Origin: Actinomycetospora lutea
GTDB lineage: Bacteria > Actinomycetota > Actinomycetes > Mycobacteriales > Pseudonocardiaceae
DNA length: 64,000 bases
Assembly: GCF_028737205.1 (NCBI RefSeq)
Contig: NZ_JAQZAL010000009.1
Location: forward strand, 140,049 to 204,048
Direction: 5' to 3'
The notes below the pieces were generated by a model. That model worked only from the letters and a program-made list of their open reading frames with translations. It searched no databases and was not told the origin of the DNA. How positions within the stretch are numbered: the stretch's first letter is position 1; every line of letters begins with the position of its first letter. The position numbers and the translations under genes were made by a program. This document shows positions 57,424 through 64,000 of the stretch, piece by piece.

Positions 57424-58071
57424 GTGACCGAGCCGGCGGGGCAGACCTGGATGAGCTGGTCGGGCGGCAAGGACGGGGCGTTCGCGCTGGCCGTGGCCCG
57501 CGAGACGGTGCCGGTGGCCGGGCTGCACACGACGGTCGACGGCGAGGGGCTCGTGGTGGCGAGCCACGTCCCGGCCGCGCTCGTGCACGCCCAGGCCGCC
57601 GCGCTCGGCCTGCCGCTCGAGACCGCGGCGCTGCCCTCGCCGTGCCCGAACGACGTGTACGAGGAGCGGGTGCGCGCCGCGTGGAGGCGCCTGGGGGCGA
57701 CCGAGGTCCTCTACGGCGACCTGTTCCTCGCCGACATCCGGGCCTACCGCGAGCAGGTGCTGGCCGGCACCGGGATCGCCGCGCGCTTCCCGCTGTGGGA
57801 GCGGCCCACGGACCGGCTCGCGCGGGAGATGCTCGGCGCCGGGGTGCGGGCGACGGTCGTATGCGTCGACCCCTCCCGGGTCTCCGCCTCGCTCGTCGGC
57901 CGGGCGTGGGACGCCGCGCTGCTGGCCGACCTCCCCGCGGGCGTCGACCCGTGCGGGGAGAACGGCGAGTTCCACACGCTCGTCACCGACGGGCCGGGGT
58001 TCGCGCACCCGGTGGACGCGCCGGTCACCGGCACGGCCGAGCGCGACGGGTTCGTCGTGGCGACCTTCTGA
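57424..58071 (+). CDS. PP-loop ATPase of the diphthine-ammonia-ligase/Dph6 type
   Basis: A 215-aa protein of the ATP_bind_4 family. The ATP-binding PP-loop is WSGGKDGAFAL near residue 12, and the family C-terminal signature DPCGENGEFHTLV is near 180-190. Bacterial members are uncharacterised; the fold activates a carboxyl or thiol by adenylation. GTG 57424 starts 2 nt after the acyl-CoA ligase stop, so co-transcription is likely. The central segment EVLYGDLFLADIRAYREQVL fits the family. Confidence 0.85.
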   Translation: MTEPAGQTWMSWSGGKDGAFALAVARETVPVAGLHTTVDGEGLVVASHVPAALVHAQAAALGLPLETAALPSPCPNDVYEERVRAAWRRLGATEVLYGDLFLADIRAYREQVLAGTGIAARFPLWERPTDRLAREMLGAGVRATVVCVDPSRVSASLVGRAWDAALLADLPAGVDPCGENGEFHTLVTDGPGFAHPVDAPVTGTAERDGFVVATF

Positions 58072-58084
58072 CACGCTCCCGTGC

Positions 58085-58759
58085 ATGGCCGCCCGCTTCA
58101 CCGAGGTCGCCGACGGCGTGCACCTCGGCGCCCTCGCCCCCGCCGCGCTCCTGAACACCGTGCTGCTCGAGGGCCCCGACGGCGACGTCGTCGTCGACGC
58201 GGGGTTCCCCTGGTCCGCGCGGCGTCTCGCGGTCCTGCTGCGGGGCCGCCACGTCGCCGAGCACGCCGTGACCCACGCGCACGGCGACCACGTCGGCGCG
58301 TCCGCCTGGCTGTGCCGGCAGACCGGCGCGCCGCTGGCGATGGGCGCTGCCGACGCGGGCCGGTTCGAGGACGGGCGGCTCGACACGCACTCCGGGCGAC
58401 TCGGCCGCGCGGTGCTCGCCCCGCTGGCCCGCGAGCGCCGGCGGGTGGACCGGCGCCTCGCCGAGGGCGACCGCGTCGCCGGGTTCACGGTGCTCAGCGT
58501 GCCCGGGCACAGCCCCGGCACCCTCGCCCTGTGGCGGGCGGAGGACCGGGTGCTCATCGTCGGCGACGGCCCGGTGAACGTGTCGGGCGACCCGCGCTCG
58601 CCGCGGTGGCTCCCGCTGCCCCGGGGCCTGCACGACGACCCCGGCGCCGCGGTCGCGTCCCGGCGCCGCCTGGCCGCCCTGCGCCCGGACCTCGTCGTCG
58701 CCCTGCACGGCCGGCCGGTGGCCTCGGCGGACCGATGGGCCCGGGCGGTCGGGCCGTGA
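58085..58759 (+). CDS. MBL-fold metallohydrolase
   Basis: A 224-aa metallo-beta-lactamase-fold protein. The HxHxDH motif is in AVTHAHGDHVGASAW (near 65), with further ligands in VPGHSPGTLALW (near 142), GDGPVNVSG (near 163) and ALHGRPV near the end. It resembles small glyoxalase II/hydroxyacylglutathione-hydrolase-type and lactonase-type enzymes. Substrate is not predicted. It follows the PP-loop gene by 13 nt, extending the probable operon. Confidence 0.85.
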   Translation: MAARFTEVADGVHLGALAPAALLNTVLLEGPDGDVVVDAGFPWSARRLAVLLRGRHVAEHAVTHAHGDHVGASAWLCRQTGAPLAMGAADAGRFEDGRLDTHSGRLGRAVLAPLARERRRVDRRLAEGDRVAGFTVLSVPGHSPGTLALWRAEDRVLIVGDGPVNVSGDPRSPRWLPLPRGLHDDPGAAVASRRRLAALRPDLVVALHGRPVASADRWARAVGP

Positions 58760-58799
58760 GACCGCTGTCCGTCGCCCTCGTTCGGCGTAGCGTCGATCG

Positions 58800-59144
58800 A
58801 TGGCGAAGGACCAGAAGGACAAGAAGCCCCGGGAGGACCCGGTCGCGACCGCGCTGACGGCCCCGGACACCCCGATCAAGGACAACGGGAGCGTGCCCCC
58901 GACCGGCCCGCCGGAGCGCGTCGCGCGCCCCACGCCGCCGGTCCCCGCCCGCGGGGTCACCGACTCCGTCGTGGCGGTCGCGTCGGACGCCGCGGGTGTG
59001 GTGCGTCGCGTGCTCCCCCACCGCACCCCGGTCTACCTCGGCGGGGCGGCGCTGCTGGTGCTCGGCGTGGTCGACCTCCCGGTCGCGGCGGGCGGCGTGC
59101 TGGTCTACGAAGCGGTCCGGCGGTGGCACCCGGCGGCGCGCTGA
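58800..59144 (+). CDS. Small membrane-associated protein
   Basis: A 114-aa protein with a charged, Pro-rich N-terminus (KDQKDKKPREDPVATAL) and a hydrophobic helical C-terminal half (TPVYLGGAALLVLGVVDLPV). It may be anchored to the membrane by that segment. No family was recognised. It ends a few bases from the convergent MmsA gene. Confidence 0.65.
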   Translation: MAKDQKDKKPREDPVATALTAPDTPIKDNGSVPPTGPPERVARPTPPVPARGVTDSVVAVASDAAGVVRRVLPHRTPVYLGGAALLVLGVVDLPVAAGGVLVYEAVRRWHPAAR

Positions 59145-59150
59145 TCGCCC

Positions 59151-60668
<1,518 letters not shown>

Positions 60669-60678
60669 GCCCAGGAGG

Positions 60679-61488
60679 CTAGGCGCCCGGGGACGTCCCG
60701 GCCCACCGCAGCCGGGCCCGGCGCAGCTGCTCGGTCCACATGGTGGTCTTCGTGCGGTGCGGCGGCGCCGGCGCGAGCCCGTGCGCGGCGAGGAAGACCG
60801 CCACGGCCTCGGCGGTGCGCCGCGCGTCGGCGGGCGCGCAGCGCGCGGAGAACTCCTCCAGCACGCGGCCGCCGGGGAACCGGAAGCGCTCGTGGCGGGC
60901 GTGGGCGATCCCGCAGCGCGGGCGCGGCACGGAGGCGCGCTCGATCACGAGCGGGCCGAAGACGCCCAGTTCGTCGCTCGCGAGCTCGCCCGCCGCGCCC
61001 CGGAGCAGCTCCTCCTGGTCCGCGGTGAGGATCTTCTGCACGGGCACGCGGCCGTCACGGACGTCGAGCGCGCGCTCGCCCTCCAGCGCCGTGCGCACCT
61101 CGGTGCTGCGGTGGACGAGGCCCGGCAGCATGTCGAGCTCGATGCGCGACCCGGCGGGCGGCATGCCGCCCGGCACGGGGTCCTCGCCGCGGACGCGCAC
61201 CGTCAGGTCCCAGCGGTCGCGGCCCCGGTCGCGCAGGCGCACGTGCACGCCGAGGTGGGCGAGCCCGAGGTCGGGCGTGTCGACCAGGTGCAGGCGGCGG
61301 GTCCGGACACGCCCGTGCCGCCCGGCCAGGTGGACCGTCGACCCGGGCTGCGGGGTGAGCAGGACCTTCAGCTCGACGCTCTCGACGCCGCCGTCGACGA
61401 CGCGGGCCCAGGCGGCGTCGTCCGGCGGCGGAAACCCGAGGGCGTCGGCGAGGTGGGCGCCCGACAGCGTTCCGCAACGCTCGAGCAT
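60679..61488 (-). CDS. CYTH-like protein
   Basis: A 269-aa protein with features of the CYTH (adenylate cyclase/thiamine triphosphatase) fold: VELKVLLTPQPG near the start (Glu/Lys pairs that coordinate phosphates) and VHVRLRDRGRDRWDLTVRVR near 80-100. The canonical ExExK motif is imperfect (ESVELK), so it is a divergent member. Family members hydrolyse or synthesise triphosphate compounds. The start has a CAGGAG site 6 nt before the ATG. It lies 10 nt upstream of MmsA in the same direction. Confidence 0.55.
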   Translation of the reverse strand: MLERCGTLSGAHLADALGFPPPDDAAWARVVDGGVESVELKVLLTPQPGSTVHLAGRHGRVRTRRLHLVDTPDLGLAHLGVHVRLRDRGRDRWDLTVRVRGEDPVPGGMPPAGSRIELDMLPGLVHRSTEVRTALEGERALDVRDGRVPVQKILTADQEELLRGAAGELASDELGVFGPLVIERASVPRPRCGIAHARHERFRFPGGRVLEEFSARCAPADARRTAEAVAVFLAAHGLAPAPPHRTKTTMWTEQLRRARLRWAGTSPGA

Positions 61489-61618
61489 GCACGCTCCTGC
61501 ACGGACAGGTCATCGGCGATCGAGGGGCGTCGCGGCAGTCTTCTCGACCGCGGTCGTCCCGACCGTAGGAGATCCGGCCCACCCCCGCCACACCTCCGGG
61601 TGATCCGGAGAGCGACGC

Positions 61619-61819
61619 TCACACCGTGGACTTCTTGCCCTCCCACAGCTCGCCACCGGTGAGCACGTAGACGAAGGGCACGACCGGCACCAGGGCCAGC
61701 ACCGCCCACACGATCTTCGCCGTCCCGCTGAGCTCCGGGCGCACCACGAGGTTGAGCCACACGAGCACCACGGCCACGGGGTGCAGGAAACAGACCAGGA
61801 GCTCGGCGAGCTTCTTCAT
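61619..61819 (-). CDS. Small PLDc_N-type membrane protein
   Basis: A 66-aa protein with two hydrophobic helices (LLVCFLHPVAVVLVWLNLVV and AKIVWAVLALVPVVPFVYVL) and the typical end TGGELWEGKK. It resembles the phospholipase D N-terminal (PLDc_N) family of small inner-membrane proteins. Function unknown. It is flanked by 130- and 94-bp gaps and probably has its own promoter. Confidence 0.72.
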   Translation of the reverse strand: MKKLAELLVCFLHPVAVVLVWLNLVVRPELSGTAKIVWAVLALVPVVPFVYVLTGGELWEGKKSTV

Positions 61820-61913
61820 CGTCGCATCCGCGGTGTTCGGGCTCGCCCGGACGGGCCACCGGTGACCACCGACCGTAGCGGGCGCCCCGGGGGCGCACCA
61901 GACCCGCAGATCT

Positions 61914-62483
61914 TCAGCCCGGCACGAGCGCGCGCAGGACCGCCTCGACGTCGGCGGCGCTCCACGGGGCGGGGTCGCACCAGCAGCGCAGGAAGAGCCC
62001 GTCGACGGCGGCGGCCACCGCCGCGCGGCGCCGGGGGTCGGCGACGACGGGCGCGAGCACGGCGTCGAGCGCCCGTGTCCAGCGGACCCACTCGTCGCGC
62101 AGCGCAGGGCGCCGGCCCGCCTGCAGGAACAGCTCGTACTCGGCGTCGACGGTGCGCGTCGGGTCGATCGCGCCGGCGGCGACGAGCCCGGCGAGGGCCG
62201 GCAGGGGGTCGTCGTGCCCGGCGCAGCGCGCCAGGGCGGCGACCCAGTCGTCGTTGACCGCGGCGAGCGTCGCCGAGAGCAGCCCGTCGACGGTGGGGAA
62301 GTGGTAGCTGACGAGGCTCGGCGTCATCCCCGCCTCGGCGGCGACGGCCCGCTGGGTCACCGCGGCCACCCCGCCCCGGCCGATGACGCGCATCGTGGCC
62401 TCGCGCAGCAGCCGGCGGCGCTCCTCGCCCTTGCGGCGGCGCCCGTCGGACCCGTCGGACCCCGCGGCGCCCGGGCCGCTCAT
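61914..62483 (-). CDS. TetR-family regulator of the SMR transporter
   Basis: A 189-aa TetR regulator. The helix-turn-helix region is GRGGVAAVTQRAVAAEAGMT, then PSLVSYHFPTVDGLLSATLA; the C-terminal half is a helical ligand domain. It overlaps the upstream SMR gene (ATGA, 62480-62483), so regulator and pump are one operon, typical of drug-responsive efflux. The low-complexity start MSGPGAAGSDGSDGRRR is normal for the family. Confidence 0.85.
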   Translation of the reverse strand: MSGPGAAGSDGSDGRRRKGEERRRLLREATMRVIGRGGVAAVTQRAVAAEAGMTPSLVSYHFPTVDGLLSATLAAVNDDWVAALARCAGHDDPLPALAGLVAAGAIDPTRTVDAEYELFLQAGRRPALRDEWVRWTRALDAVLAPVVADPRRRAAVAAAVDGLFLRCWCDPAPWSAADVEAVLRALVPG

Positions 62484-62812
62484 GCCGGCGTGCTGTGCGC
62501 GCCGAGCTCGAGGGCGAGCACGCCGGCGATGACCAGGGCGATGCCGCCGACCTGCACCCACGTCAGCGACTCGCCGAGGAACGTCGCCCCCGCCATCGCG
62601 GCGAGCGCGACGCCCGCGGCCGCCCAGATGCCGTAGGCGACGCTGATGCCGAGGCCGCGGGCCAGCGCCTGCGAGAGCAGCCCGAACGCCGCGAGGTAGC
62701 CGACCACCACGACGATCGACGGCACCAGCCGCGTGAAGCCCTCGGAGAGCTTCAGCGAGACGGTCGCGACCACCTCGGTCGCGATCGCCAGCGCGAGGAG
62801 CACGTAGGCCAT
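62480..62812 (-). CDS. Small multidrug resistance (SMR) efflux protein
   Basis: A 110-aa four-helix SMR protein. The membrane-embedded Glu is at residue 13 in LALAIATEVVATVSLK, and SVAYGIWAAAGVALAA plus FLGESLTWVQVGGIALVIAG are characteristic of EmrE/QacC. SMR pumps exchange cations (quaternary ammonium compounds or guanidinium) for protons. No guanidine riboswitch was seen upstream. It is translationally coupled to the TetR gene. Confidence 0.92.
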   Translation of the reverse strand: MAYVLLALAIATEVVATVSLKLSEGFTRLVPSIVVVVGYLAAFGLLSQALARGLGISVAYGIWAAAGVALAAMAGATFLGESLTWVQVGGIALVIAGVLALELGAHSTPA

Positions 62813-62847
62813 GGCCGCCCTTCCGAAAAACAGGTCATCTGCCCAGG

Positions 62848-62853
62848 ATTCTA
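62848..62853 (-). promoter_or_regulatory. Putative -10 element of the SMR operon
   Basis: On the minus strand the sequence reads TAGAAT, 35 nt upstream of the SMR start. A clear -35 box was not found. No operator with perfect symmetry is evident nearby. Confidence 0.35.
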
Positions 62854-62932
62854 CGTCAGGACACGTCACCGTCGCCCGATCGAGACCGGTCGTACATAAT
62901 CGATCGCGCACGATCGGATAGGGAGCGTGAGA

Positions 62933-63913
62933 ATGGCGGGCGGGAGCCGACCGGAGCCGGTCATGCGGTACCAGTGGGCGAGCGACGACCCCGAGGCCGC
63001 GAACCAGTACCTGCGGGACACGTACACGGCCTTCCGGCCCCAGCGGGTCGATCCGGCGGGGTTCACGTTCTGGACCGAGGTGGCGGCGACCGACCTGTTC
63101 GGGGTCGGGCGGCTGCGCCACTCCGGGCCCGTGCGCGCGCACTGCGACCCCCCGGCCGCGTTCGTGGTCGTGCAGAGCCTCGCGGGCGGGCCCCACCACG
63201 TCGACGACGGCTCGGGCGTGGTCGGCGGGACGCTCAAGCTCACCCCGACCTGGTCGGAGTACGGCACGGGCTGGCAGGACGTCACCGTGCAGACCGCGGT
63301 GCTCGACCACGACGAGGTCGTCCGGGTCGCCGCCGAGCTCTCGGGGCTCGAGCCCGAGGCGGTCGCGTTCACCTCGGCGGCGCCCGTGTCGCTCGCGCTC
63401 GCCGCCCACTGGTGCCGGCTGTGCACCCACGTGCACGACGACATCCTGACCTCGGACGTCCTGATGGACGCGCCGCTGGTCCGGGCCAACACCCTGCGGC
63501 ACCTCGCGACGACCCTGGTCACCACGTTCCCGAACACCGCCCTCGAGCTGCTGACGGACCCGACCGCGCGCGAGGGCGGCCAGGCAGAGCCCGCGACCGT
63601 GCGCCGCGCGGTGGAGTTCATGGACTCCCACGCCCACGAGGACATCGGGCTGACCGAGATCGCCGACGCGGCCCGGATCGGCGCGCGGTCGCTGCAGCTG
63701 GCGTTCCGCCGCCACCGCGACACCACGCCGCTGGAGTACCTGCGCCGCGTGCGCCTCGAGAGCGCCCACCGCGACCTGCTCGCCGGCGACCCCACGCGCG
63801 GCGACCGCGTCGAGGCGATCGCCGCGCGCTGGGGCTTCGGGCACCCGGGCCGCTTCTCGGTGATCTACCGCGAGCACTACGGGCGCTCGCCGAGCGCGAC
63901 GCTGCGGCTCTGA
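62933..63913 (+). CDS. AraC-family transcriptional regulator
   Basis: A 326-aa regulator with the AraC_binding_2 N-terminal region (about 20-200) and an AraC/XylS DNA-binding domain (about 225-325). The HTH pair is visible at IGLTEIADAARIGARSLQLA and AIAARWGFGHPGRFSVIYRE. It is divergent from the TetR-SMR operon across 120 bp. ATG 62933 is used (GGGAG 6 nt before it), with GTG 62927 as an alternative. The gap holds CGATCG repeats at 62900-62915 that may be part of an operator. Confidence 0.9.
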   Translation: MAGGSRPEPVMRYQWASDDPEAANQYLRDTYTAFRPQRVDPAGFTFWTEVAATDLFGVGRLRHSGPVRAHCDPPAAFVVVQSLAGGPHHVDDGSGVVGGTLKLTPTWSEYGTGWQDVTVQTAVLDHDEVVRVAAELSGLEPEAVAFTSAAPVSLALAAHWCRLCTHVHDDILTSDVLMDAPLVRANTLRHLATTLVTTFPNTALELLTDPTAREGGQAEPATVRRAVEFMDSHAHEDIGLTEIADAARIGARSLQLAFRRHRDTTPLEYLRRVRLESAHRDLLAGDPTRGDRVEAIAARWGFGHPGRFSVIYREHYGRSPSATLRL

Positions 63914-63942
63914 CGCCGCGTAGTCGCCGGCTCGCGGAGAGA

Positions 63943-63962
63943 TTCCCCTGCTCCCCGGGGAA
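63943..63962. terminator. Hairpin TTCCCC-N8-GGGGAA after the AraC gene
   Basis: A 6-bp perfect stem with an 8-nt loop 30 nt after the AraC stop. No T-run follows, so its terminator role is tentative. The rest of the window end shows no gene. Confidence 0.3.
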
Positions 63963-64000
63963 CATCCCGCCCCGCCCGCACCGTCACAGTGCCGAACGCC

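Noticed and set aside
62900..62915. CGATCG repeats as a possible transposon end or attachment site
   Set aside because: They lie in a normal divergent promoter region; there is no transposase, target duplication or matching partner repeat in the window. An AraC operator is the simpler reading.
62813..62932. Guanidine riboswitch upstream of the SMR gene
   Set aside because: No paired ACGR hairpins or ykkC-type core are visible; the TetR gene in the same operon offers a sufficient regulatory explanation.

Overview
The window looks like a chromosome segment of a high-GC actinomycete, most likely a Pseudonocardiales-type organism such as Pseudonocardia or Actinomycetospora. The base composition is GC-dominated throughout, GTG starts and ATGA/GTGA stop-start overlaps are very common, and several genes belong to families typical of actinobacteria: ANTAR, DUF574 methyltransferase, DUF222-HNH, DUF1707, DUF5996, HelD/HelR and GPP34. 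No tRNA, rRNA, CRISPR array, complete insertion sequence or prophage was seen. The species assignment is inference from style, not from a marker gene.

Layout. 0-3.7 kb: tandem ANTAR proteins, a DUF574 methyltransferase, a 7TM-type membrane protein and a Clp-N protein. 3.7-19.3 kb: a catabolic island. One minus-strand operon (14.3 to 10.6 kb) encodes a Rieske ring-hydroxylating dioxygenase (alpha, beta), a 75-aa accessory protein, a BphB-like dihydrodiol dehydrogenase and a class II aldolase-family protein like the Gram-positive dihydroxyphthalate decarboxylase. A second (9.8 to 3.7 kb) encodes a flavin hydroxylase, a fumarylacetoacetate-hydrolase-family protein, an alpha/beta hydrolase, an extradiol dioxygenase, an FAD hydroxylase and a dienelactone hydrolase. 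GntR and IclR regulators, a MatC-like permease, a ThDP enzyme and a dihydroxyphthalate-decarboxylase-like protein complete the island. 19.3-24.3 kb: an AraC regulator with a Baeyer-Villiger monooxygenase, a MetX-like hydrolase and an alcohol dehydrogenase. 24.4-36.5 kb: SRPBCC, DUF222-HNH, two MarR regulators with VOC/cupin neighbours, S10, M24 and (frameshifted) S9 peptidases, a 7Fe ferredoxin and GPP34. 36.7-39.8 kb: a HelR-type ATPase with a rifamycin-associated-element-like site upstream. 39.9-43.1 kb: a frameshifted PAS-PP2C-ATPase-STAS gene, a small HTH protein and a frameshifted enoyl-CoA hydratase. 43.1-48 kb: acyl-CoA dehydrogenases, a CBS protein and an unusual coupled dehydrogenase / nucleotidyltransferase / phosphoglycerate-mutase-like trio. 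48-52.6 kb: isochorismatase, ArsR-SRPBCC pair, membrane proteins and a MOSC protein. 52.6-57.4 kb: TetR, a second Baeyer-Villiger enzyme, a nitroreductase and an acyl-CoA ligase. 57.4-64 kb: PP-loop ATPase, MBL hydrolase, MmsA, CYTH-like protein, TetR-SMR pair and AraC.

The most connected reading is a catabolic and stress-response neighbourhood. The dioxygenase, dehydrogenase and decarboxylase steps would turn an aromatic carboxylate into a catechol, which the adjacent meta-cleavage genes would open and process. A repeated TCTGC-N3-GCAGA palindrome sits at three promoters around the IclR gene, which suggests one regulon covering dioxygenase, regulator, permease and ThDP enzyme. The two Baeyer-Villiger loci suggest ketone catabolism. 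The HelR locus suggests inducible rifamycin tolerance.

Several genes (S9 peptidase, PAS-PP2C protein, enoyl-CoA hydratase) carry one- or two-base frameshifts between 33 and 43 kb. Read-level errors in the assembly are as likely as true gene decay.
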